A stretch of DNA of 64,000 bases, from contig NZ_VIWT01000001.1 of assembly GCF_007829815.1 (NCBI RefSeq), positions 4,115,501 to 4,179,500 on the forward strand, in the 5' to 3' direction. Both the position numbers and the translations under genes were made by a program. Below, one piece after another: positions 8,688 to 15,976 of the stretch (positions are counted from its first letter, which is position 1; each line of letters starts with the position of its first letter). The notes beneath the pieces were generated by a model. The model did not search any database. It saw only the letters and a program-made list of their open reading frames with translations, and was not told the origin of the DNA. The DNA comes from Kitasatospora viridis (lineage in GTDB: Bacteria; Actinomycetota; Actinomycetes; Streptomycetales; Streptomycetaceae).

Positions 8688-10967
8688 TCAGCCGAGGAGC
8701 GTCGCGCCCGCCGTCGGGGTCGGCGTGGGCGTCGGCGTCGGGGTGCGGGTGGGCGTCGGGGTGGGCGTCGGCCGGTCCGGGGTCGGCGTCGGCTGCGGGG
8801 TGGGCGGGGTGCGGGTGGGCGTGGGGCGCGGCGCGGGCGCGGTGGTCTCCGGGTCGGCCGGGACCACCGGCGTGGCCGGCTCGCCGGTGCCGGGCGCCGG
8901 GGTCGGGGTGGCGCCGGGCGTGGGCGTGGCGCCGCGCGACGGGGTGGCCGGCGGCGCGTCCTCGGTGGTCGCGGACCGGCCCGGGGAGCTGAAGCCCTGC
9001 ACCGGCTGCCCCTTGAGGGCCGCCTTCATGTAGTCGGTCCAGATCTGCGTCGGGTACCCGCCGCCCGCGACGTGCCCGCCGCCGGCCGCGCCGGAGAGCG
9101 TGACCTGCTTGCCGGTCCCGTCCTGCTCGCCGAACATCGCCACCACCGTGGTCAGCCCCGGCGTGTACCCGGCGAACCAGGCCGAGCGGTTGCCGTCGGT
9201 GGTGCCGGTCTTGCCGGCCGCCGGGCGGCCCAGTGCGGCCGCCCGCCAGCCGGTGCCGCCCGAGTCGGAGACGACGCCCTGAAGCATGTCCGTCACCTGA
9301 CGGGCCGTCTGCTGGCCGACCGCCCGGGAGCTCTGGTGCGGCGGCAGCGCGACCTCGGCGCCGTCGGCCTGGAGCGACTGGACCAGCCAGGGCTCGGTGC
9401 GCTGTCCGTCGGCGGCCAGCGTCGCGTAGACCCCGGCCAGGTCGAGCACGCTGGGCATCGAGACGCCGAGCGGGATCGAGGGCACGGCGTCCAGCTCGTT
9501 GGTGTCGGCCGGCAGGCCGAGCGCGATCGCGGTCTGCCGCACCTTCTCCAGCCCGGTGTCCTGGGCGAGTTGGGCGAAGGCGGTGTTGACCGACCAGTCG
9601 GTGGCCTGGCGCAGCGTGATCCGGCCGTAGCCGCGCTCGCCCTCGTTCGGCGGCGCGTACGGCGGCTTGGCCGAACCGCCCTGCACCGGGCGGCGGTTGG
9701 CGCCGTCGTAGACGCTGTCGGGGGTGATGGTGCGGCCGTCCTGGGTCTTCGCCCCGCTCTCCAGCGCGGCCGCCAGCGCGATCGGCTTGAAGGTCGAACC
9801 GGCCTGGTAGTCGCGCCGGGTGGCGTTGTTGACGAAGTGCGAGGTGTAGTCCGCCCCGCCGTACATCGCCAGCACCGCGCCGCTCGCCGGATCCACCGAG
9901 ACGGCGCCGGCCTGGATGTCGGCGTCGCCGGGGCGGGCCTTCGGGTCCAGCTGCGAGGTGAGCCGGTTCTGCACCGCGTCCTGCAGGTCGGCCTGCCGGT
10001 CCTTGTCGATGCTCAGGGTGATCCGGTAGCCGCCCCGGGCCAGCGCGGCCTCGTCGAGCAGCTTGTGCGAGACCAGGTAGGACTTGGCCGCGTCCACCAG
10101 GTAGCCGGCCTGGCCGGTGAGGCCGAGGGCCGGCTGCGGCGCGCGCACCTCGGGGAAGGCGAGCTCGGCCCGGTCGGTGGCGGGCAGCCACTTCTCCTGC
10201 ACCATGCCGTCCAGCACGTAGTTCCACCGGTTCAGCGCGGCCTTGCGGCCGGCCTCGGTGGCGGTCGCGGTGTCGTACGCGGACGGCGCGTTCAGCAGGG
10301 TGGCCAGGTAGGCGCCCTGGGCGGCGTCCAGCTTGCCCGCGTCGACCCCGAAGTAGGCCTGGGCGGCGGCCTGGATGCCGTAGGCGCCGCGCCCGTAGTA
10401 GGTGGTGTTCAGGTAGTTCGCCAGGATCTCGTCCTTGTCCTGGGTGGCGTCCACCTTGAGCGCGATGAACAGCTCGCGCACCTTGCGCCCGACGGTCCGC
10501 TCGTGGCTCAGGTAGGCGTTCTTGACGTACTGCTGGGTGATCGTCGAGCCGCCCTGCGCGCCCTTGCCGGTAGCGGTGTTCCAGCCGGCCCGCAGCAGCG
10601 CGCCCGGGTTGACGGCGCCCTCGCGGTAGAAGCCGCGGTCCTCGGCGGCCAGCACGGCGTGCTGCGCCGCGGGGGAGACCTGGTCCAGGGCGACGCTCTG
10701 CCGGTTGGTCTCGCCGGTCTGGGCCAGCACCGTGCCGTCCCGGTAGAGCCAGGTGTTGCGCTGGGCCACGGCGGCGGCGTGCGCGTCCGGCACCTTGACC
10801 AGGGCCAGCCCGAGCGCCAGGAAGCCGGCGGTGAGCAGCACCACGCCGAGCACCGAGAAGAGGGCGAAGCGCCAGGTCGGCACGAGCCGGCGCCAGCCGC
10901 GGCGGTGCGGCCGGCCGGAGTGCAGCAGTCGGCGGGGCCAGGGCGGGGCGTCGGTCGGTCGCGGCAC
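8688..10967 (-). CDS. Class A penicillin-binding protein (transglycosylase-transpeptidase)
   Basis: 759 aa. A short cytoplasmic arm and one membrane anchor (about 30-60) precede a glycosyltransferase domain with EDRGFYREGAVN and GSTITQQYVKN. A transpeptidase domain follows, with the nucleophile motif STFK (GSTFKPIAL), SVN (DWSVNTAFAQL) and KTGTT. It should polymerise and cross-link peptidoglycan outside the membrane. The start is GTG 10967 with AAAGG about 9 nt upstream. The last 100 or so residues are a Thr/Pro repeat tail, probably disordered and wall-facing, which may extend through the wall. Confidence 0.9.
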   Translation of the reverse strand: MPRPTDAPPWPRRLLHSGRPHRRGWRRLVPTWRFALFSVLGVVLLTAGFLALGLALVKVPDAHAAAVAQRNTWLYRDGTVLAQTGETNRQSVALDQVSPAAQHAVLAAEDRGFYREGAVNPGALLRAGWNTATGKGAQGGSTITQQYVKNAYLSHERTVGRKVRELFIALKVDATQDKDEILANYLNTTYYGRGAYGIQAAAQAYFGVDAGKLDAAQGAYLATLLNAPSAYDTATATEAGRKAALNRWNYVLDGMVQEKWLPATDRAELAFPEVRAPQPALGLTGQAGYLVDAAKSYLVSHKLLDEAALARGGYRITLSIDKDRQADLQDAVQNRLTSQLDPKARPGDADIQAGAVSVDPASGAVLAMYGGADYTSHFVNNATRRDYQAGSTFKPIALAAALESGAKTQDGRTITPDSVYDGANRRPVQGGSAKPPYAPPNEGERGYGRITLRQATDWSVNTAFAQLAQDTGLEKVRQTAIALGLPADTNELDAVPSIPLGVSMPSVLDLAGVYATLAADGQRTEPWLVQSLQADGAEVALPPHQSSRAVGQQTARQVTDMLQGVVSDSGGTGWRAAALGRPAAGKTGTTDGNRSAWFAGYTPGLTTVVAMFGEQDGTGKQVTLSGAAGGGHVAGGGYPTQIWTDYMKAALKGQPVQGFSSPGRSATTEDAPPATPSRGATPTPGATPTPAPGTGEPATPVVPADPETTAPAPRPTPTRTPPTPQPTPTPDRPTPTPTPTRTPTPTPTPTPTAGATLLG
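8700..8860. repeat. Degenerate tandem repeat encoding the PBP Thr-Pro tail
   Basis: GGCGTCGGGGTG-like 6- and 12-bp units repeat with variation. On the minus strand they encode alternating Thr-Pro residues at the C-terminus of the penicillin-binding protein. Such a tract can expand or contract by slippage. Confidence 0.6.
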
Positions 10968-11148
10968 GGGAGCAGGCCTTTCTGCGAGCCCCGTGCTGGT
11001 GCGTGCACGCGGTCGGGCGGTCGGTGGAACGGGGAACAGGGGTCAAGTCAGCCTGCCGGGGGCTTTTCGCCACCCGGTAGGGACTTTTGTCCCTTTCCGT
11101 CAGGTTCTGCTGTGACCTGCGACCGATCGACCGTTATGTGACACCGGA

Positions 11149-12354
11149 TCAGCCGGTCGCGCCGGCTCCCGCTCCCGCTCCTGTGTCCGCTCCCGTGTCC
11201 GCCGCCCGGCCGCCCGGCACCTCGGGCAGCGGCAGCCAGAGCGCCACCTCGAACCCGGCGCCCGCCGGCTGCGCGCGGATCCGCCCGCCCAGCAGCGCGG
11301 CCCGCTCGCGCAGCCCGACCAGCCCGTGCTGCCCGCCCGGCAGTTCGTCGGCCGGCGCGGCCTCCCGCTGGGGCGCCCCGTTGTGCACGGTGACCAGCAG
11401 GCAGTCCGGCTCGATCCGCACCAGTACGTCGGTGGCCGCCTCGGGCGCGTGCTTGCGCACGTTGGTCAGGGCCTCCTGGACGGTCCGGTAGGCGGCCCGC
11501 TCGACCGGCTCGGGCAGCGGGCGCTCGGCCGGGTCCAGCCCCTCGAACCGCAGCGTGGCGGCCACCTCGGCGGCGCCGACCAGCCGGGGCAGGTCGGCCA
11601 GCCGGGGCTGCGGCACCAGCTCGGTCGGCCCGGCGCCGGCCGCCCGGAGCACCAGGATCATCGAGCGCAGCTCCTCCAGGGTGGCCACCGCGAGCTGGCG
11701 CAGGGTGCCGGCCATCTCCCGGGCGCGCGGGTCCTGGGTGGTCACCTGGAGCGCGCCGGCCTGCACCGCGATCAGGCCGGCCTGGTGCGAGACCACGTCG
11801 TGCATCTCCCGGGCGATCCGGGCCCGCTCCTCGGCGACCACGGTCATGGCGAAGAGCCGGCGCTCGTGGTCGCGCAGTTCGGCCAGCTCGGCGACCCGTT
11901 GGGAGAGGTCGAGCCGGGTCTGCACCAGCAGCCCGAGCGCCACCGGACCCAGGCCCAGCATGGTCGCGTAGATCAGGTGCTGGGTGAGGTCGCTCAGCGA
12001 CTCCTTGGCCAGGTAGGTGATCGGCCAGGGCAGGAAGCTGCCGACCACCACGAGCAGCGCGCCGATCCGCTTCTGCCAGGCCGGCAGCCCGCCGCGGGCC
12101 ACCGTGTAGACGGCGATCATGGGGGCGACCAGCGCGCTGCCCGCGTACAGCCCGGGCAGGGTGAGCAGCAGCACGGCGCGCGGGAACCGGCGGCGGGCCA
12201 GCAGCACCAGGGCGGCGGCGGCCGACACCCAGAAGTGCCAGTCGCGCGGCGGGGGGAAGTTGAGCAGGGCGTCCAGCAGGGCGGGGACCACCAGCAGCAG
12301 GTCGCCGAGCCAGGCCGGGAAGCGCTTGCGGCGCACCGGGTCGAGGAGGCTCAT
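11149..12354 (-). CDS. Sensor histidine kinase (NarL-partner HisKA_3 type), no adjacent response regulator
   Basis: 401 aa. Four to five N-terminal hydrophobic helices (about 15-155) form a membrane sensor with little extracytoplasmic domain. A HisKA_3 dimerisation domain carries the phospho-acceptor His185 in REMHDVVSH. A HATPase domain has an N-box (EALTNVRKHA) and a G-box (HGLVGLRERAALLGG). This class normally pairs with a NarL/LuxR-type response regulator, but none is encoded next to it within this window. ATG 12354 has GGAG upstream. The C-terminus is a Gly/Ala/Thr tail without evident function. Confidence 0.88.
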   Translation of the reverse strand: MSLLDPVRRKRFPAWLGDLLLVVPALLDALLNFPPPRDWHFWVSAAAALVLLARRRFPRAVLLLTLPGLYAGSALVAPMIAVYTVARGGLPAWQKRIGALLVVVGSFLPWPITYLAKESLSDLTQHLIYATMLGLGPVALGLLVQTRLDLSQRVAELAELRDHERRLFAMTVVAEERARIAREMHDVVSHQAGLIAVQAGALQVTTQDPRAREMAGTLRQLAVATLEELRSMILVLRAAGAGPTELVPQPRLADLPRLVGAAEVAATLRFEGLDPAERPLPEPVERAAYRTVQEALTNVRKHAPEAATDVLVRIEPDCLLVTVHNGAPQREAAPADELPGGQHGLVGLRERAALLGGRIRAQPAGAGFEVALWLPLPEVPGGRAADTGADTGAGAGAGATG

Positions 12355-12376
12355 GGGGCGTCTCCGATCAAGCAGG

Positions 12377-12410
12377 AAAAGGCGCTCCTTCTTCCGAAGG
12401 AGCGCCTTTT
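12377..12410 (-). terminator. Terminator of tRNA-Lys copy 1
   Basis: Perfect 15-bp stem (12377-12391 with 12396-12410) and a 4-nt loop, flanked by A/T runs. It lies 10 nt beyond the tRNA 3' end on the minus strand and so fits an intrinsic terminator. Its sequence differs from the terminators of the other three tRNA-Lys copies. Confidence 0.85.
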
Positions 12411-12419
12411 CCGTTGGTG

Positions 12420-12493
12420 TGCGCCGCCAGGGACTCGAACCCCGGACCCGCTGATTAAGAGTCAGCTGCTCTAACCAACTGAGCTAGCGGCGC
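12420..12493 (-). tRNA. tRNA-Lys (anticodon CTT), copy 1 of 4
   Basis: A complete 74-nt cloverleaf: 7-bp acceptor GCGCCGC/GCGGCGC with discriminator A, D-arm, 7-nt anticodon loop CTCTTAA (anticodon CTT, Lys AAG), GGGTC variable region, and T-arm with TTCGAGT. CCA is not encoded. It sits between the sensor-kinase and marR genes. The body is identical to the copies at 14127, 36449 and 40203. Confidence 0.97.
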
Positions 12494-12509
12494 CTGTGCA
12501 ACGCGGTGA

Positions 12510-12539
12510 ACATTACCTGATCAGCGGCCGGATGCCGAA
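12510..12539 (-). promoter_or_regulatory. Promoter of tRNA-Lys copy 1
   Basis: On the minus strand, TTCGGC (12534-12539) and TAATGT (12510-12515) are separated by 18 bp. The -10 ends about 16 bp before the mature tRNA 5' end, the same distance as in the other three copies, which supports the call. It overlaps the stop of the marR gene. Confidence 0.6.
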
Positions 12540-12973
12540 ATCGACTGCGCGGCGTCGATCCGCACCAGCATCCCGTGCAGCGCGGCCCGCTCGGCGGCGT
12601 CCAGCGGGGCCAGCACCTCCTCCTGCACCGCCCGGGCCGCGGTGAGCTGCTCGGTGAGCGCGGTGCGGCCGGCCGCGGTGAGGTCCACCTGGATCCGCCG
12701 GCGGTCGGCGGTGGAGCGGGTGCGCTCGACCTGGCCGGCCCGGGCGAGGTCGTCGAGCACCTTGACCAGGTCGCTGGGGTCGATCGCCAGCCGCTCGGCC
12801 AGGTCGCGCTGGACCAGCGGGCCGAAGTCGTGCAGCGCGGCGAGCACGGCCAGGTGCCACAGCCTGCGCTGCTGCTCGGCCAGCCGTTCGGCGAGCCGGG
12901 CGCGGGCGGTCCGGCCGGTGCGGGCGAGCAGGAAGGTGGTCAGGTCGAGCAGGCTCGGCGGGATGGTCTGCAT
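12521..12973 (-). CDS. MarR-family transcriptional regulator
   Basis: 150 aa with a winged-helix core: LAERLAIDPSDLVKVLDDL recognition helices followed by the wing VERTRSTADRRRIQVDL, in which the D-R-R motif is classic MarR. It is divergent from a VOC-protein gene, with only 62 bp between the starts, and a palindrome in that gap (13002-13015) is a plausible operator. It probably represses itself and the VOC gene. The ligand is unknown. ATG 12973 is the first start after the intergenic region. Confidence 0.88.
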   Translation of the reverse strand: MQTIPPSLLDLTTFLLARTGRTARARLAERLAEQQRRLWHLAVLAALHDFGPLVQRDLAERLAIDPSDLVKVLDDLARAGQVERTRSTADRRRIQVDLTAAGRTALTEQLTAARAVQEEVLAPLDAAERAALHGMLVRIDAAQSISASGR

Positions 12974-13001
12974 GCGGGAAGTGTAGGGTGACGACCAATA
13001 A

Positions 13002-13015
13002 TGGGTGTTCACCCA
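13002..13015. promoter_or_regulatory. Candidate MarR operator
   Basis: TGGGTGTTCACCCA has perfect 6-bp arms around TT and is flanked by AT-rich sequence (AATAA to the left, AATATT to the right). It lies between the divergent marR and VOC genes, immediately upstream of the VOC ribosome-binding site. Confidence 0.55.
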
Positions 13016-13035
13016 CGAATATTCCGGGAGGGACC

Positions 13036-13428
13036 ATGGACGCGCTCTACCCCCGTCTGCTGGTGGGCGACTTCGCCGCCTGCTTCCACTTCTACGACGC
13101 CGTGCTGCCCGAGCTGTGCGGCGCCGTCCGGCAGAAGGGCGACGCGGGCGGGCCGTACGCCAACTGGGACCTGGACGACCAGGCGGTGCTCTCGCTGCTC
13201 GACCGGGCGGGCCTCGCGGAGGTGCTCGGCGAGGTCCGGGCCCCGGCCTCGGACGCCACGATGCTCGCGCTGCGGGTCGCCGACGTGGACGCCGCGCTGG
13301 CGCACTGCCTGGCCCACGGCGGGACGGTGGTGGCACCGGCCACCGACCGCCCGCACTGGGGGCCGAACCTGCGGACCGCGCACCTGCGCGACCCGGAGGG
13401 CCGGCTGATCGAGCTGCAGTCCTACTGA
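13036..13428 (+). CDS. Single-domain VOC protein
   Basis: 130 aa, one vicinal-oxygen-chelate domain: PRLLVGDFAACFHFYDAVLP at the start, a middle LRVADVDAALAHCLAHGG, and the closing HLRDPEGRLIELQSY typical of glyoxalase-like proteins. ATG 13036 follows GGGAGGGA. Its divergent partner is a MarR regulator, so it is likely induced by a small ligand and could be a binding or detoxifying protein. The substrate is unknown. Confidence 0.82.
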   Translation: MDALYPRLLVGDFAACFHFYDAVLPELCGAVRQKGDAGGPYANWDLDDQAVLSLLDRAGLAEVLGEVRAPASDATMLALRVADVDAALAHCLAHGGTVVAPATDRPHWGPNLRTAHLRDPEGRLIELQSY

Positions 13429-13439
13429 AACGGCGCTGC

Positions 13440-14006
13440 CTACTTGGCCGGCGCCTTGCTGCGCAGGACCTCCACGAAGGCCCGCAGCCAGCCCGGGTGG
13501 TCCGGCCACGCCCGGGCCGACACCAGCACCCCGTCCACCACGGCCTCGCCGTCCCGGAAGGTCGCGCCGGCCGCCTGCACGTCCGGCTCCAGCGCCGGGT
13601 AGGCGGCGGTGGTGCGGCCGGCCAGCACCCCGGCGGTGGCGGTGATCTGCGGGCCGTGGCAGATCTGCGCGACCGGCTTCTCCGCCTCGAAGAAGTGCCG
13701 GGTGATCCGCTGCAGTTCGGGGTCGTTGCGCAGGTACTCGGGTGCCCGGCCGCCGGGGATCACCAGGGCGACGTACTCGCTCGGGTCCACCTCGGCGAAG
13801 GCCAGGTCGGCGGGCCAGGTGTAGCCGGGCTTCTCGGTGTAGGTGTCGAAGCCCTCCACGAAGTCGTGCACCACGAACTGGAGCTTCTTGCGCTGCGGCG
13901 CGGCGATGTCCACCTGGTAGCCCTCTTCGAGCAGCCGCTGGTAGGGGTAGAGCACTTCCAGCGACTCGGCGGCGTCCCCGGTGACGATCAGCACCTTCAC
14001 AGCCAT
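13440..14006 (-). CDS. DJ-1/PfpI-family protein
   Basis: 188 aa, full length. The nucleophile elbow AQICHGPQ carries Cys116, and the family glutamate lies in the segment LLEEGYQVDIAAP. VIPGGRAPEYLRNDP is another PfpI landmark. Members act as glyoxalase III/deglycase-like or stress proteins, and some are peptidase-annotated; the activity here is not assignable. ATG 14006 has GAGG 8 nt upstream. It is convergent with the VOC gene, with 11 bp between stops. Confidence 0.88.
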   Translation of the reverse strand: MAVKVLIVTGDAAESLEVLYPYQRLLEEGYQVDIAAPQRKKLQFVVHDFVEGFDTYTEKPGYTWPADLAFAEVDPSEYVALVIPGGRAPEYLRNDPELQRITRHFFEAEKPVAQICHGPQITATAGVLAGRTTAAYPALEPDVQAAGATFRDGEAVVDGVLVSARAWPDHPGWLRAFVEVLRSKAPAK

Positions 14007-14081
14007 CTCGGCCTCGATTCTGGGTGGAGGGATCAGGCCTCCTGCATGCCCGGGCCGATCGCCGCGAAACGCCGCCGAACG

Positions 14082-14119
14082 CCTGAAGGGCTCCTCGCTG
14101 CTGCGAGGAGCCCTTCAGG
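14082..14119 (-). terminator. Terminator of tRNA-Lys copy 2
   Basis: Perfect 17-bp stem (14082-14098 with 14103-14119) and TGCT loop, 8 nt past the tRNA 3' end. It matches the copy 3 and 4 terminators except for one compensatory base pair (A-T here, G-C there), so the hairpin is under selection. Confidence 0.88.
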
Positions 14120-14126
14120 GTGTCTG

Positions 14127-14200
14127 TGCGCCGCCAGGGACTCGAACCCCGGACCCGCTGATTAAGAGTCAGCTGCTCTAACCAACTGAGCTAGCGGCGC
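14127..14200 (-). tRNA. tRNA-Lys (anticodon CTT), copy 2 of 4
   Basis: 74-nt cloverleaf identical in sequence to copies 1, 3 and 4. It lies between the DJ-1 gene and the redox operon. The 5' flank CCTGCTGACA (plus strand, next to the tRNA 5' end) is shared with copies 3 and 4 but not copy 1. Confidence 0.97.
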
Positions 14201-14216
14201 CTGCTGACAGACGAGA

Positions 14217-14246
14217 ACACTACACGGCCTGCGGGGAAACACCGAA
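14217..14246 (-). promoter_or_regulatory. Promoter of tRNA-Lys copy 2
   Basis: Minus-strand TTCGGT (14241-14246) and TAGTGT (14217-14222) with an 18-bp spacer. The position relative to the tRNA is the same as in the other copies. Confidence 0.6.
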
Positions 14247-14287
14247 TCGTCATCGGATGGCCACCGGGCGTCACCGGCCTTGTCGAT

Positions 14288-14668
14288 TCACCGATCCCGG
14301 CGCGGCCCGAGCGCCCAGACCAGCAGCACCACCAGGAAGGAGCCGCCGGAGAGCGCGGTGGTCCACCAGGCGGTCCGGGTGTCGCCGCGCATCCAGGCGT
14401 CGGTGGCGACGGTGAGTGCCCAGAGCTGGCCGACCACCACGGTGATCGCGATGGCCAACCGGGCGGTGAGCAGCGCCGATCGCTCCGGCTCGCGCTCGCC
14501 GCCGGCGCCCCGGCCCGGGCCGCTGGCCCGCACCCGGGAGTCGGCCCAGCCGCTGTTCGGGCGGATCTGCGGGTAGCGCTCGTGCAGCGGGCGGTTGAAC
14601 CGGGCCTCGGTGCTGTGCGCGGTGTACGTGGGCGGGCGGTCGTCCTGGTCGTCCTGCTGGTCCGTCAT
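14288..14668 (-). CDS. Small membrane protein, last gene of the redox operon
   Basis: 126 aa. A polar N-terminal half rich in Asp, Gln and Arg is followed by two hydrophobic helices (about 70-90 and 98-120) and a basic C-terminus. No family recognised. Its ATG overlaps the Rieske stop by 4 bp (ATGA), so it is translationally coupled to the redox operon and may be a small membrane accessory of that complex. That role is inferred from position only. Confidence 0.65.
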   Translation of the reverse strand: MTDQQDDQDDRPPTYTAHSTEARFNRPLHERYPQIRPNSGWADSRVRASGPGRGAGGEREPERSALLTARLAIAITVVVGQLWALTVATDAWMRGDTRTAWWTTALSGGSFLVVLLVWALGPRRDR

Positions 14669-15384
14669 GTCCGGACTCCGGTCAGACTGTTGGTCCCGGT
14701 CTGGCCCGGATCCTGGCCCGGATCCTGGCCGGGGCCCTGGTTCGGGTCCTGATCGGGGTCCTCGTTCGGGTCCGAGCTCGGCGCGGAACTCGGTCCGCCC
14801 GCACCGCCGTTCGGGTCGCTGCTCGGTCCGTCGCAGCCGGCCTGCTCGGCCGCCACCGGGTCGCTCTGGCGCAACTGGCGGCACAGCCCCTGCTCCTCGC
14901 TCTCGCCCGAGCGGGCCGTGCCGATCGCCCAGACCCGCCCCTGGGTGTCCTCCACCAGCACCACCTTGGGCAGCGCCCGGGGCGGCGGGCCGGACTTCAC
15001 GTCACCGGTGCGCACGTCGAACACCCCGTCGTGGCAGGGGCAGTAGAGCTCGCCCTCGTCGCCCCGGTCGGGCTGCCAGAGCACCCCGCAGGCCAGGTGG
15101 GTGCAGACCGTCGAGTAGCCGACCAGGGTGCCGTCGGCCAGCCGCACGCCCATCGCCCGGTCCCGGTCGGTCGGGTACTCGAAGGCCACCGCCTGGCCGC
15201 GCGACAGCTTCTCGGCCACCAGCATCGGCGGCGCGCCGCCGTCCCCGTGCCGGGGCAGCACCCCGGCGGCGATCACCGTCGAGCCGATGGCCAGGCCGCC
15301 GGAGACGGTGGTGACGATCCGCAGGTAGTCCCGACGGGTGGTCAGCGAGTCGGCCCGGACCCGCTCCTCCTCGAACTCACTCAT
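14665..15384 (-). CDS. Rieske [2Fe-2S] protein with twin-arginine-like N-terminus
   Basis: 239 aa. N-terminal TTRRDYLRIV followed by a hydrophobic segment (about 24-42) suggests a Tat-type anchor. The Rieske fold carries both ligand boxes: CTHLAC (94-99) and CPCH (115-118). Ligands would be Cys94, His96, Cys115 and His118, with Cys99/Cys117 as the disulfide pair found in bc1-type Rieske proteins. A C-terminal tail of Asp-Pro-Asn/Gln-Gly repeats is unusual. It overlaps both neighbours by 4 bp. It probably passes electrons to or from the cytochrome b-like or molybdenum subunits of the same operon. Confidence 0.88.
   Translation of the reverse strand: MSEFEEERVRADSLTTRRDYLRIVTTVSGGLAIGSTVIAAGVLPRHGDGGAPPMLVAEKLSRGQAVAFEYPTDRDRAMGVRLADGTLVGYSTVCTHLACGVLWQPDRGDEGELYCPCHDGVFDVRTGDVKSGPPPRALPKVVLVEDTQGRVWAIGTARSGESEEQGLCRQLRQSDPVAAEQAGCDGPSSDPNGGAGGPSSAPSSDPNEDPDQDPNQGPGQDPGQDPGQTGTNSLTGVRT
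14699..14775. repeat. Tandem repeat encoding the Rieske Asp-Pro-rich tail
   Basis: GGATCCTGGCCC-like 12-bp units repeat with decay. On the minus strand they encode the DPGQ/DPNQ repeats at the C-terminus of the Rieske protein. Confidence 0.55.
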
Positions 15385-15974
15385 GCCGGTCGGCCGTTCA
15401 CCTCGACCAGCGGCAGCCCGCCGGGCACCGGACCCCGGTGGGAGGCGGGCGCGACCATCGCCACCCCGGTGCTCACCACCACCTCGCCGAAGGCGAACTC
15501 GGTGACCACCGAGACGCCCGGGCGCTCGGTGGTCAGCTGCTCCAGGGTGCCGTAGAAGAGCGCGCCGGACGGGCAGACCGTGGCGCACATCGGGGCCAGC
15601 CCGGCCGAGGTGCGGTCGTAGCAGAGGTTGCACTTGAGCTGCAGCTTCTGCGCCGGATCCACCTGGGGCACGCCGAACGGGCAGGCGCCCACGCAGTTGC
15701 CGCAGCCGATGCAGCGGGTCGGGTCGGCGGTCTGCACCACGCCGTCGGCGGTCACCAGGATCGCCTCGGCCGGGCAGACCTCGGCGCACGGTGCCACCGG
15801 GTCCTCGCAGTGCATGCAGACGGTCGGCAGTGCGGCGGTCGAGTGCCCGGCGTCCGGGTAGTCCACGTGGATCATCGAGGTGCCGCGGTGCGAGTCGCAC
15901 TCCCGGCAGGCCGACACGCAGGCCTGGCAGCCGATGCAGCGTCCGGGGTCGATGAAGAGGGTGCGGCCGAGCAC
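15381..15974 (-). CDS. Four-cluster 4Fe-4S ferredoxin-like electron-transfer subunit
   Basis: 197 aa with four cysteine quartets: CIGCQACVSAC, CMHC...CAEVC, CIGCGNCVGAC, and CNLC...CATVC. This is the DmsB/HycB/NrfC-type layout of iron-sulfur subunits that serve molybdopterin oxidoreductases. The start is GTG 15974 with a near-perfect GGAGGT upstream. It lies directly after the molybdopterin gene and overlaps the Rieske start by 4 bp, so it is the likely electron conduit between them. No signal peptide is seen. Confidence 0.9.
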   Translation of the reverse strand: MLGRTLFIDPGRCIGCQACVSACRECDSHRGTSMIHVDYPDAGHSTAALPTVCMHCEDPVAPCAEVCPAEAILVTADGVVQTADPTRCIGCGNCVGACPFGVPQVDPAQKLQLKCNLCYDRTSAGLAPMCATVCPSGALFYGTLEQLTTERPGVSVVTEFAFGEVVVSTGVAMVAPASHRGPVPGGLPLVEVNGRPA

Positions 15975-15976
15975 GG

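Noticed and set aside
8700..8860. CRISPR-like or tandem array
   Set aside because: Units are 6-12 bp and coding (Thr-Pro tail of the PBP); no spacers. No CRISPR array was seen anywhere in the window.
7297..11073. 1258-aa minus-strand open frame
   Set aside because: Antisense/alternate-frame shadow of the EamA and PBP genes with skewed composition and no domain.
13482..13990. Plus-strand frames opposite the DJ-1 gene
   Set aside because: Shadows; the minus-strand protein has a clear Cys nucleophile and family pattern.
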